A DNA stretch of 51,984 nucleotides from CAZTTG01 sp964615935 (GTDB lineage Bacteria; Planctomycetota; UBA1135; GCA-002686595), in assembly GCA_964615935.1 (NCBI GenBank), contig CAZTTG010000045.1:1-51984 (forward strand). The letters are read 5' to 3'. This document shows positions 1-7,800 of this stretch, one piece after another (position 1 is the stretch's first letter; every line of letters starts with the position of its first letter). The notes beneath the pieces are model-generated. The model did not search any database. It was not told the DNA's origin and saw only the letters and a list, made by a program, of their open reading frames with translations. Both the position numbers and the translations under genes were made by a program.

Positions 1-45
1 CGTTCGCAGCTGCCGCCCCTTCGGGGCTTGACCATTGCACCCATA

Positions 46-312
46 TCAGCCCGGAGCGCTCCCGGGGGGCTCCCCCGGCCGCCCCATCAGCCACCAGCGG
101 AGCTCCGGCTCCTGGCAGAAGAGCAGGTAGCTCTGCCCGTCGCCGGCCCGCACCCGGAAGGCGCGGCCGTGCGGCTCGCGCCAGCGATCGAGGATCTCCA
201 CCACCTCCAGCTCGCGACCCTCGAGCTCGAAGCGGCGCGGCTCCTCCTCGCCGCGGCTCCCGGACCAGGCCGCGACCCGGATGGGGATCTCGTCGGAGCG
301 CTCGCCGGACAC
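46..312 (-). CDS. Small DUF6504-like protein
   Basis: An 88-residue protein if started at the GTG at 312, the only in-frame start close to where the protein-like sequence begins. Longer readings on this strand antisense to the next gene look like shadow sequence. The pattern 'RRFELEGRELEVVEIL', then DRW, then a short 'FRVRAGDG' strand and a final WWL matches what I recall of the DUF6504 family: a compact beta-rich protein with a conserved Trp after the first domain half. Its function is unknown. It is divergent from the glycosyltransferase at 337, with only 24 bases between the two starts, so their promoters must overlap or lie inside genes. The family call is from memory and tentative. Confidence 0.5.
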   Translation of the reverse strand: MSGERSDEIPIRVAAWSGSRGEEEPRRFELEGRELEVVEILDRWREPHGRAFRVRAGDGQSYLLFCQEPELRWWLMGRPGEPPGSAPG

Positions 313-316
313 GGCC

Positions 317-328
317 GGAGTATACTCC
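317..328. promoter_or_regulatory. 12-base perfect palindrome between divergent starts
   Basis: GGAGTATACTCC is a perfect inverted repeat lying in the 24-base gap between the GTG at 312 (minus strand) and the ATG at 337 (plus strand). Its GGAG half can serve as a Shine-Dalgarno on either strand, which may be the whole explanation. It could also be an operator for a dimeric regulator. Confidence 0.3.
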
Positions 329-336
329 CGGTCACC

Positions 337-1386
337 ATGCGGGTCGGATTCGACGTCTCCCCCCTCTGCTGTCCCCACCCGCGCGGCGTGGTGCGGGCCA
401 CCGAGGGCCTGGTCGGCGAGCTGGAGCGACGCGGCGTGCTCGAGGTGGTGCGGCTGGCGCCCGAGCCGGGATGCAGCCTGCGCCTGTGGCGCCAGCACAC
501 CCTGCCCGGCCGCGCGGCGCACGAGGACCTCGCCGGCATCCACTCGCCGGTCTCCGCCTTCCCCCTGCGCGGTCCGGGGCAGCGGGTGCAGACGGTGCAC
601 GAGCTGCCCTGGATGCACGGCGCGAGGGAGGGGAGCGACGCGCGCCACCGGATCTGGGCCAGCCTGGGCCCGGCCCGCGCCGACGCGGTCCTGTGCCCCA
701 CGGAGCACGTCGCGCGGCAGCTCCGCGACTACGCGATCCTGGGAGCCGCCTGGATCCACTCCTGCCCCTGGGGGGTCGCGCCGGCGTTTCGCGGCGCGCC
801 CCCCTCCGAGGACGCGCGGCGGGCCCTCCTCGATCGCATCGGAGCGGGCCCCGACCCCATCGCCCTGTGCCTGGGCGCCGTCCGGCCCAAGAAGAACCTC
901 GCCGCCCTGCTGCGCGGGATGGGCGAGCGGCTCGCGCGCGGCGGGGATCGGATCCAGGTGGTGGTCGCCGGCGAGTCGAGCCCTCAGCTCGCCCGGGACC
1001 TCGAGCTGGCCCGCGAGCTCGGCGTCGCGAGCTGGATCCGCGCGCCGGGTGCGATCGACGAGGCCGACCTCCCCGCGCTGCTGCGCGCCAGCGCGGTGGT
1101 GCCGGTGCTCTCGACCACCGAGGGCTTCGGCCTACCGGTCCTGGAGGCCCTGGCCTGCGGCGCGCCGGTGGTGGTCCCGCGGGACTCGGCCCCGGCGGAG
1201 GTGGCGGGCGAGGCCGGCATCGCGGTCGATCCCGCGGATCCGGCCACGGTGGCGGACGGCCTGGAGCTCGCCCTGAACGCCGACGATGCGCTGCGCGGGA
1301 AGATGCGCGCGCGCGCGGAGCACCTCTCCTGGACGCGTTGCGCCGAGCAGGTCGAGGAGCTCTGGAGGGAGCTGGCGGCGCGCTAG
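337..1386 (+). CDS. GT4-family glycosyltransferase
   Basis: A 349-residue GT-B-fold glycosyltransferase, expected to move a sugar from a nucleotide-sugar donor onto a glycan or lipid acceptor in the cytoplasm. The start at 337 is chosen because 'MRVGFDVSPLCC' is a normal GT4 N-terminus and everything upstream in the frame is low-complexity antisense of the DUF6504-like gene. The second half carries the phosphate-binding 'LGAVRPKKNL' segment and the retaining-GT4 E-x7-E signature in 'EGFGLPVLEALACGAPVVV', followed by 'PAEVAGEAG'. It ends two bases before the stop of the convergent dioxygenase gene. A second GT4 gene lies at 2647, so the pair may serve the same surface glycan. The acceptor and sugar cannot be read from sequence. 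Confidence 0.88.
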   Translation: MRVGFDVSPLCCPHPRGVVRATEGLVGELERRGVLEVVRLAPEPGCSLRLWRQHTLPGRAAHEDLAGIHSPVSAFPLRGPGQRVQTVHELPWMHGAREGSDARHRIWASLGPARADAVLCPTEHVARQLRDYAILGAAWIHSCPWGVAPAFRGAPPSEDARRALLDRIGAGPDPIALCLGAVRPKKNLAALLRGMGERLARGGDRIQVVVAGESSPQLARDLELARELGVASWIRAPGAIDEADLPALLRASAVVPVLSTTEGFGLPVLEALACGAPVVVPRDSAPAEVAGEAGIAVDPADPATVADGLELALNADDALRGKMRARAEHLSWTRCAEQVEELWRELAAR

Positions 1387-1388
1387 CC

Positions 1389-1964
1389 TCAGCGCGCCGA
1401 ACCCATGCTGCGGCGCTCGCGGGTCTGGCGCTCCGGATCGAAGACGAAGTAGTCGGTGATCTCCCGCGAGTAGGTGTGCAGCGAGAAGGCCAGTCCCGTC
1501 CCGACGTTGCGCACCTGGTGGATCTCCTGACCCGGGCCGCAGGTGGCCGCCGGCGAGCAGGCATCGAGGTGGACGGTGGGGCCCTCGCGCAGCGCGGCGC
1601 GGGCGGGGTCCCGATCGGATTCGTCCAGCTCCCAGCCGGTCACCTCGAGCTCCCCGCCCAGGCACTGGACGACCCCGCAGGCCCCGCCGTGGTCGTGGAC
1701 GGGAGACGCCTGGCCGGACCTCCACACCATCAGGTAGACCACCACGCCGGTCTCCGGGCAGCGGTGGAGGCGGTGCCGGGCGTAGGTCTCCTCGGCCGGC
1801 TCGAGCGCGGCGTCGGGGAAGCTCGCGCGATCGACGGCGTGCTCCGAGATCCAGGCGGCGGCGGCCGCGAGCCCGCCCTCGCGCTCGGCCCGCGCCACCT
1901 CGGCGGCGGCCCCCTCGCAGAAGGCCCGGACCTCGGGTGCGAGCTGCAGTGCGTCGGCGGTCAC
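1389..1964 (-). CDS. Cysteine dioxygenase-type cupin (thiol dioxygenase)
   Basis: A 191-residue cupin with the iron ligands of the cysteine dioxygenase family: His90 and His92 in 'VHDHGGACG' and a third His near 149 in 'EIHQV'. The Ser-x-His-x-Tyr element that supports catalysis in CDO is visible as Ser161, His163 and Tyr165 ('FSLHTYS'). Such enzymes oxidise cysteine, or a related thiol such as 3-mercaptopropionate, to the sulfinic acid with O2. It lacks an obvious operon partner: the next minus-strand gene is far away, and the divergent RDD gene starts 143 bases upstream. Length is typical for bacterial CDOs. The exact thiol substrate is uncertain. Confidence 0.82.
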   Translation of the reverse strand: MTADALQLAPEVRAFCEGAAAEVARAEREGGLAAAAAWISEHAVDRASFPDAALEPAEETYARHRLHRCPETGVVVYLMVWRSGQASPVHDHGGACGVVQCLGGELEVTGWELDESDRDPARAALREGPTVHLDACSPAATCGPGQEIHQVRNVGTGLAFSLHTYSREITDYFVFDPERQTRERRSMGSAR

Positions 1965-2107
1965 TTCACGTCCCTCCGGGGAAGCTCCTCACGCTAGCAA
2001 GGGACGCGCGGGCCCGCGACGCTCCGGCCGGGAAAAGGGCCCGCCCGGGCCGGTTCCACTCCCTCCCGGGCGGAGCTACCATCGCCCGGGGGCGGAGGGA
2101 GGAGACC

Positions 2108-2644
2108 ATGGACGGAGGAGGGCACTGCGAGGAGCGGCCGGCGGGGCGCGCCCGGCTCGTCGGCCGGCGCCTGCTGGCCTTCGGCCTGGACTGGTGCGCC
2201 ATGGCCCTGTGGGGGGGCGCCGTCTTCCTGGCGGTGATGCTCGCCACCGGAGGCGATCCCCCCGCGCCCTCGGGCCCCTGGTCCGGGCAGGCGATCGGCT
2301 TCCTCGCGATGACCCTCCCGGTCCTCCTGTACTTCGCCCTCTTCGAGCGCTCGAGGTGGCGCGCGTCCCCGGGCAAGCGGCTCCTGGGCCTGAAGGTCGG
2401 CTGCGAATCGGGCGAGCGCCTGCCCTTCGCCCGCGCGCTCCTGCGCAACGCGATCAAGCTCGCGCCCTGGGAGCTCGGGCACACCGCGGCGCACCAGTCG
2501 TTCTTCGCCCGCGAGGGATCGCCGGCGCTCTGGATCTGGCTGACGGCGGCGGGGGCGATGATCGGTCCCCTGTGGTGGATCGCGGCCATCCACGCGAGCG
2601 GCCGGGCGCCCTACGACCGCCTCGCCGGAGCGAGGGTGAGGTAG
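2108..2644 (+). CDS. RDD-family integral membrane protein
   Basis: A 178-residue protein starting at the ATG at 2108; the in-frame extension upstream is antisense to the dioxygenase promoter region. The RDD signature is present: 'RLVGRRLLAFGLDW' with Arg and Asp in the first membrane helix, then 'SPGKRLLGLKV' before the last helices. Three or four transmembrane segments can be seen. RDD proteins are poorly characterised; some act in ion transport or envelope processes. It is followed after two bases by a GT4 glycosyltransferase, so the two are almost certainly cotranscribed and possibly translationally coupled. Confidence 0.82.
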   Translation: MDGGGHCEERPAGRARLVGRRLLAFGLDWCAMALWGGAVFLAVMLATGGDPPAPSGPWSGQAIGFLAMTLPVLLYFALFERSRWRASPGKRLLGLKVGCESGERLPFARALLRNAIKLAPWELGHTAAHQSFFAREGSPALWIWLTAAGAMIGPLWWIAAIHASGRAPYDRLAGARVR

Positions 2645-2646
2645 CC

Positions 2647-3801
2647 GTGGAGGGGAACGCCGACAGGGGACCGCGGGTCCTGCTCTCCGGGGTGCTGCTG
2701 GGCCAGCCGATGGGCGGCGTGCGGCGCCACAACGCGGAGCTCCTGCCGCGGCTCGCCGAGCGCATGGCGCGGGAGGGCTGGAGCCTCGCGGTGCTGGAGG
2801 GCCGCGAGCCCCTGGCCCTCGATCTCCCGCCGAGGGTGGAGCGGCTGCCCTCGGCGGTCCCGGCGCGCCCGGCGGTGCTGCGCGCCGCGCTCGAGGGGCG
2901 GGCGCTGCGCGGCGCCCTGGACCGGGCCCGCGCCGCCGGCCGCCCCTTCGATCTCGTGCACACCGCGCACCTGCCGGCGCCGCGGGGGTTGCCGGTGCCC
3001 TACGTCCTGACCCTGCACGACCTGCGCAGCCTGGAGCTCGCGACCACGCCGCTGGCTCGGCGCCTGATCGCCGGGAGCGTCGTGGGAGGGGCGGTGCGGG
3101 GCGCCGCGGCGGTGATCTGCGTGAGCGAGACGGTCCGCGCGGCGATCCTCGAGCGCTTCGGGATCGAGCCCGAGCGGGTGGCGGTCGTGCCCAACGCGGC
3201 CGACCACTTCGAGCCCGCCCCGCGACCGCCGGACGAGGACGGCTCCGGCCGCTACCTGCTGCACCTGGGTCACCTCGAGCCGCGCAAGAACCTGGCCCTG
3301 CTGATCGAGGCCCTGGCCGCGGACGCGGACCTGCCGCCCCTCGTGCTGGCCGGCGCGTCCAAGGCCGGCGAGGGCGAGCGATTGATGGAGATCGCGCGCG
3401 CGCTCGGCGTGGCGGACCGCGTCGCGTGGAACGGCCCCTTTGAGGACGGGGAGCTGCCGGCGCTCCTGGCGGGGGCCGCCTGCCTGGTGATGCCCTCGCG
3501 GCTGGAGGGCTTCGGCATCCCGGTGCTCGAGGCCCGGCGCGCGGGGGTGCCGGTGGCCGTCGCCCGCGCCGGGGCCCTGCCCGAGGTGGCGGGCGAGGGA
3601 GCGCCGCTCTTCGAGCCGGACGACGCCGCGGACTGCGCGCGCGCGATCGCCCGGGCGATCCAAACGGAGCCGGCCGAGCTGGAGGAGGCGCGGCTCGCGG
3701 CGGAGGCCTTCCGCTGGGACGACTCGGCCAGGCGCTGGCTCGAGGTCTGGCGCGCCGTCCTCGGAGGGGGAGGCGGCGAGGCTCACCCCCCGGGCGGCTG
3801 A
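2647..3801 (+). CDS. GT4-family glycosyltransferase (second copy)
   Basis: A 384-residue glycosyltransferase beginning at the GTG at 2647, two bases after the stop of the RDD gene. 'RVLLSGVLLGQPMGGVRRH' is the glycine-rich N-terminal loop of GT-B enzymes. 'LLHLGHLEPRKNL' opens the donor-binding domain, and 'PSRLEGFGIPVLEARRAGVPVAV' carries the E-x7-E motif. It differs clearly in sequence from the GT4 at 337, so it is not a recent duplicate. The 3' end overlaps the convergent zinc-ribbon-like gene by 19 bases. Its likely role is in a cell-envelope or exopolysaccharide glycan, with donor and acceptor unknown. Confidence 0.88.
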   Translation: MEGNADRGPRVLLSGVLLGQPMGGVRRHNAELLPRLAERMAREGWSLAVLEGREPLALDLPPRVERLPSAVPARPAVLRAALEGRALRGALDRARAAGRPFDLVHTAHLPAPRGLPVPYVLTLHDLRSLELATTPLARRLIAGSVVGGAVRGAAAVICVSETVRAAILERFGIEPERVAVVPNAADHFEPAPRPPDEDGSGRYLLHLGHLEPRKNLALLIEALAADADLPPLVLAGASKAGEGERLMEIARALGVADRVAWNGPFEDGELPALLAGAACLVMPSRLEGFGIPVLEARRAGVPVAVARAGALPEVAGEGAPLFEPDDAADCARAIARAIQTEPAELEEARLAAEAFRWDDSARRWLEVWRAVLGGGGGEAHPPGG

Positions 3802-4403
3802 TCGGCGGCGCGGCCCCCACCGCCCTCCGCCGCCGGCGCGGTCCGCTCCAGGAGCTCCTCGATCTCGGCGCGCCGCTCGTCGTGGGCGGCGTCGAGCTGC
3901 TCGAGCTCGCGAGCGCTCGGCCTGGCCGGATCGCGGCGCTCCTCGTGCGCGGCGTCGCAGCGCTGCAGGGCGGCGAGCAGATAGAGGGCGGCGCGCCCCG
4001 GACGCTCGGCCTCGAGCAGGAGCTCGCCGGTGATCCGCCAGGCGCGGTGGACGCCCGACGCGCATCCCCCGCAGGGCGCCCGCCGGTCGCCGTCGCAGCG
4101 AGGACAGGCCGCCCGGGCGCGCCCCCGGGCCTCGCAGCCCTCGCAGGGCACCCGGCCCTTGCGCTTGCAGGTCTCGCAGGGGAGCAGACCCTTGCCGCGG
4201 CAGTGATCGCAGGTCCCCGACTGCCCGTAGAAGTGGTCCAGGTTGCCCGAGGACCCGCACTTGCGGCAGCCGATCTTCTTCAGCCCCTCGCAGGCGGGGC
4301 AGACCACCGAGGTCGAGAGCTCCGCCGCCGCCTCGGGCTCCTGGAAGGCCTCGGTGCGGATCGGAGCGGAGAGCAGGAGCAGGAGCAGGATCGCGAGCCT
4401 CAT
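3783..4403 (-). CDS. Secreted protein with seven CxxC pairs, DnaJ zinc-domain-like
   Basis: A 206-residue protein with a Sec-type N-terminus ('MRLAILLLLLLSAP') and then seven CxxC pairs at about residues 35-38, 46-49, 65-68, 76-79, 87-90, 100-103 and 111-114. Several read CxxCxG, as in the cysteine-rich zinc-binding region of DnaJ ('CDHCRGKG', 'CPRCDG'). The remaining C-terminal 90 residues are charged and helical. There is no J domain. A DnaJ-like zinc domain behind a signal peptide is unusual, because the metal sites would have to form outside the cytoplasm. It sits 26 bases downstream of the FG-GAP lipoprotein gene on the same strand, so the two are probably one operon. Function unknown. 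Confidence 0.75.
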   Translation of the reverse strand: MRLAILLLLLLSAPIRTEAFQEPEAAAELSTSVVCPACEGLKKIGCRKCGSSGNLDHFYGQSGTCDHCRGKGLLPCETCKRKGRVPCEGCEARGRARAACPRCDGDRRAPCGGCASGVHRAWRITGELLLEAERPGRAALYLLAALQRCDAAHEERRDPARPSARELEQLDAAHDERRAEIEELLERTAPAAEGGGGRAADQPPGG

Positions 4404-4429
4404 GGCGCCTCCAGGGTACTGCGTCCGCG

Positions 4430-7400
4430 CTAGCGAGGCTCCTGCGGCGCCGACCGGCGCTTGCGATCCGCGTCCACCGAGCGGTAGAGCTCGGCCAGCT
4501 CGACCCGGCCCATCTGCTCGAAGACGGCCGCCATCTCCAGGAGGTCGCGCTGCCCCCTGACCAGCCACCGGCCGTCGGAGAGGCGCGCGCAGGTCGCCCA
4601 CTTCGGGTTCATCAGCCCGACCGCCTCGACGTCGGCCAGGATCCGATCCAGGCTGGGCGGCCCGAGGTAGATCGCCACGAGCTGGCTCTCGGCGTCCAGC
4701 AGCAGGCCGGTGGGCAGGGGGATCTGGCCGTGACGGCGCAGGACCCCCATGAGCAGGACCTGGAGGGTCTCCCGGCAGGGGCCGTCCAGGGCGCCGGCGG
4801 TCGAGGCGAAGTCGAGGTCCCGCGCGAGCTGGCGAGCCCGGGCGATCTCTCCGCCGCTCTCGTCCACCGTCATGGGCACGACCGTGAGACCCACCCCGGC
4901 CAGCTCCTCGCGGCGGCGCCACATCTCCCCGAGCTGCTGCCGGCAGACCTCCGACGAGCTCGACCAGAGCTGGATGAGCAGGGGGGTGCCCCGCAGATCC
5001 TCCACCCGGCGCCGGGGCTCCTCGTCGGAGGGGAGCACCAGGGGGCCCATCGGCAGCTTGTCGGTCAGGACCAGCCGGCGCACGGCGGTCTCGGACCGCC
5101 GGGCGGTCTTGGGCTCGAGGCCGTCCAGGCATCCGGAGGCGGCCAGCTCGACCTCCTCCAGCCGGCGGCTGCCCTGCACCAGGCGGTAGTGGGCGCCGGC
5201 GGCGACGTCCTCGAAGGTCTCCACCTCGCCGTCCGGCCAGGTGATGCGCAGGGACTGCACCTCCTCGGCCTCTCCCAGCCCGAAGTGGAGCCGGCGCGAG
5301 GCCTGGGCCAGGTAGCCCTCGGCGGAGTAGACCCGCCGGAGCAGGCGGCGGCCGTCGAATTCGACCTCCACCAGCGCCCCGATGGCGTCCCGCCCAAAGA
5401 GGCGGGGGGTCTCCCACCCGCGGGCGCGGGCTTCCAGCTGAACGCTGAGGAAGCCCCCCGGGGTGCTGCAGACGTTGCGCAGCAGCCGCAGCCGGGGCGC
5501 GGTGCGGTTCTTGATCAGGAGGTCCTGGCGGCCGTCGCCGTCCCAGTCCAGCTCCACCGCGCAGCGCGCGTCGTCCATGAAGTCGGCGCCGATGGCGGCG
5601 GAGACGTCGGTGAACTCGAGGCCGCCCAGGTTCAGGTAGGCGTAGTTCTCCTCGTGACCGCTCCAGGAGATCCCCTGGAACTGCTGCATGAACTGCACCG
5701 CGCTCCAGGCGTCGCGGTAGGCCTCGGTGGCCATCTCGTCGGGCGGCGACTGCGAGCACACCCGCCGCCAGAAGTAGCTGGAGAGGTCGCCCGGCTGCCG
5801 GCGGCTGGTGATGAAGCCGTTGGGCACGTAGATGTCGTCCAGGGCGTCGTTGTTGAGGTCCACGAAGATCGCGCTCCAGGCCCAGCCCCCCACCCAGACC
5901 CCGGCCTCGCGGGAGGCCTCGTACCAGGTCCCGTCACCCCGGTTGAGCAGCAGCGAGTTGCCCCCCGAGTGCTCCAGGTAGTAGGGGTGCAGCTCCCGGT
6001 GCCGGCCCTCCATGAAGCGGTCGGGCTGGCTGGCGGTGCGCAGGCCGGCGGCCGCGAACATGTTGGTGATGTAGAGGTCCAGGTCGCCGTCCAGGTCCAC
6101 GTCGGCGCAGGTGGCGCCCATGCCCGAGGCCAGGTCCTGGGCCCCCATCTCCGGCGCCGCGTTGTGGAAGCGGCCGCTCTCGTTGCGGTAGAGCTGGTTG
6201 GGCCCGAAGTCGTTGGTGACGTACAGGTCCAGGTCGCCGTCGCCGTCGAAGTCCTCCCAGATCGAGGTCAGGCTGAAGCGCCGGTTGTCGTCGTCCAGCC
6301 CCACCTCCTCGGTGGCCAGGGTCCACTCCAGCGGGCCCTCGCAGCGCCAGTAGACGTTGGACGCGCCGTTGTTGGCGTCGTGGTAGGGAGCCGGGGCCCC
6401 GCTCATGACCCCCCCGCCGGTGTACCGACAGCCGTAGAGGTCCAGGTCGCCGTCCCCGTCCGCGTCGGCGGCGCTGAGGGTGTAGACGTCCCCGCCGGGC
6501 TCCTCGATGCTCAGCCAGACCCGGTGCTCCTCGTCGGCCGGGAACGCCCCCTGTCCGTCGTTGAGCGCGACCAGCACGTTGGGCCCCACCCCCGCCACCA
6601 GGTCCTGGTCCCCGTCGTCGTCCAGGTCCAGCAGCAGCGCGTGCCGGGTGTTGTTCAGGAAGTCGACCCCGGCCTCCTTGGAGCGGTCGACCACCCGCCC
6701 GTCGGGCGTGCGGATCAGCAGGCGGTTGGGGAGCCCCCCCTGCTGGCACATGTAGATGTCCTCCAGCCCGTCCCCGTCCACGTCGCCGATGGCCAGGCCC
6801 TGCATGCCCAGGAAGCTGCCGCCCATCAGGTGGTCCATGCGCTGATGGTAGTCGTCCACGCCCTTCAGGAGCTCCTCCTCCCAGAAGTCGAGGCCCCCGA
6901 AGGCGTGCTCGGTGTGCTCCTCGAAGAGCGTGGTTCCCGCGAACACCTTGTCGAGGGACTTCAGCTCGAGCTCGGAGAGCAGGGCCCTCTCCCCGCCGCC
7001 CTCCTCGATGACCGACCAGCTCGCGCTCCACTCCGCGTTGATCTGCATCGGGCGCCCGCTCCGGGGGGCGTCCAGGTGGATCTGGACGTCGGTCGTGAAG
7101 TGCTGATCGTCCTCGAGCTCGATGCCCGTGATCATCACGTGGCTGCGCCACTCGGTGGCGTCTTCGGCGGGCCTGAGCAACTCGGAGACGAGCCGGGGTA
7201 GCTCGCTCGCCGGGTGCAGGCTCGGGTCGAGGGTCTTCGCCCGCGTCACCACGAAGCCGGGGACCTCCAGGGGTGGCCCGCTCTCGGCGGGAATCAGGGA
7301 GGTCGAGCCGCGGAAATCCTCTGCCAGCAGCGCCCCGAGATCGGCCTCGTCGGGGCGCAGGAAGGCCTCCAGAAGCTCGTCCAGCGCGCCGCGGGCGAGG

Positions 7401-7672
7401 TCGTGCAGCACCTCGCTCCGCCAGCCGTCGTAGGCCGGATCCAGCCGCTTCAGCTCGTCCAGCAGGGCCTCCGTCAGGGGCGGCGCCAGGGCCTCGAAGA
7501 GCACCGGCAGGTCCTCGTCGCGTACGGGCTCCAGGACCGTCTCCACGTCGGGCCGTTCCGCCGGAGGGGGTCCCGCGGGCTCCTCCCCGCAGGCGCCGGC
7601 GAGCGCGGCGATGAGGAGGATCGGCAGGGATCGAGGGGCCGATGAGAAGCGCTTGGTGTTGGACGGGAGCAT
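4430..7672 (-). CDS. FG-GAP/UnbV (CRTAC1-type) lipoprotein with thioredoxin-like tail
   Basis: A 1,080-residue protein. The start at 7672 gives a lipoprotein signal with the lipid-accepting Cys at 28 ('ALAGACGEE'). Residues 30-260 form an uncharacterised domain. From about 295 to 720 there are seven Ca-binding FG-GAP/VCBS loops of the DxDxDGxxD type, for example 'GDVDGDGLEDIY' and 'EDFDGDGDLDLY', expected to fold as a beta-propeller. An ASPIC/UnbV module follows at about 755-830. Residues 870-1020 resemble a redoxin/TlpA domain ('VEDLRGTPLLIQLW'), but where the CxxC should be the sequence reads S-E-V-C (Cys910). It probably binds protein or glycan at the outer surface. The hairpin at 7736 separates it from hcp upstream. 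Confidence 0.85.
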   Translation of the reverse strand: MLPSNTKRFSSAPRSLPILLIAALAGACGEEPAGPPPAERPDVETVLEPVRDEDLPVLFEALAPPLTEALLDELKRLDPAYDGWRSEVLHDLARGALDELLEAFLRPDEADLGALLAEDFRGSTSLIPAESGPPLEVPGFVVTRAKTLDPSLHPASELPRLVSELLRPAEDATEWRSHVMITGIELEDDQHFTTDVQIHLDAPRSGRPMQINAEWSASWSVIEEGGGERALLSELELKSLDKVFAGTTLFEEHTEHAFGGLDFWEEELLKGVDDYHQRMDHLMGGSFLGMQGLAIGDVDGDGLEDIYMCQQGGLPNRLLIRTPDGRVVDRSKEAGVDFLNNTRHALLLDLDDDGDQDLVAGVGPNVLVALNDGQGAFPADEEHRVWLSIEEPGGDVYTLSAADADGDGDLDLYGCRYTGGGVMSGAPAPYHDANNGASNVYWRCEGPLEWTLATEEVGLDDDNRRFSLTSIWEDFDGDGDLDLYVTNDFGPNQLYRNESGRFHNAAPEMGAQDLASGMGATCADVDLDGDLDLYITNMFAAAGLRTASQPDRFMEGRHRELHPYYLEHSGGNSLLLNRGDGTWYEASREAGVWVGGWAWSAIFVDLNNDALDDIYVPNGFITSRRQPGDLSSYFWRRVCSQSPPDEMATEAYRDAWSAVQFMQQFQGISWSGHEENYAYLNLGGLEFTDVSAAIGADFMDDARCAVELDWDGDGRQDLLIKNRTAPRLRLLRNVCSTPGGFLSVQLEARARGWETPRLFGRDAIGALVEVEFDGRRLLRRVYSAEGYLAQASRRLHFGLGEAEEVQSLRITWPDGEVETFEDVAAGAHYRLVQGSRRLEEVELAASGCLDGLEPKTARRSETAVRRLVLTDKLPMGPLVLPSDEEPRRRVEDLRGTPLLIQLWSSSSEVCRQQLGEMWRRREELAGVGLTVVPMTVDESGGEIARARQLARDLDFASTAGALDGPCRETLQVLLMGVLRRHGQIPLPTGLLLDAESQLVAIYLGPPSLDRILADVEAVGLMNPKWATCARLSDGRWLVRGQRDLLEMAAVFEQMGRVELAELYRSVDADRKRRSAPQEPR

Positions 7673-7735
7673 GGCGGTCCTTCGACGCGCGGGGCCTTCG
7701 ACTCGCGGGGGGCAGGGGGGCGACAGAATAGAGGA

Positions 7736-7774
7736 GCGGCGCCCCGTCTGCACGGATGCAGGGCGGGACGCCGC
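7736..7774 (-). terminator. Long stem-loop downstream of hcp
   Basis: Two arms of 17-18 bases (7736-7752 and 7757-7774) pair almost completely around a 4-base loop. On the minus strand the stem lies 27 bases after the hcp stop and is followed by a pyrimidine-rich stretch (TCCTCTATTCTGT). It is placed to end the ferredoxin-hcp transcript before the FG-GAP lipoprotein gene. There is no pure T-tract, so it may instead block exonucleases. Confidence 0.55.
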
Positions 7775-7800
7775 TCGAAGGGAGGAGTACTCGCGTGGCT

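Noticed and set aside
1..45. Short GCCCC-TTC-GGGGC hairpin at the window start (15-27)
   Set aside because: A five-base-pair GC stem with no T-tract is common by chance at this GC content, and the flanking sequence is cut by the window edge.
1389..1997. Long plus-strand open frames over the cysteine dioxygenase gene
   Set aside because: They are antisense shadows with repetitive Arg/Gly/Pro composition, while the minus strand holds a complete cupin with catalytic residues.
4730..7201. An 823-codon plus-strand frame opposite the FG-GAP lipoprotein
   Set aside because: It is rich in V, H, G and Q with no domain pattern; it mirrors the periodic DxDxDG codons of the real gene on the other strand.
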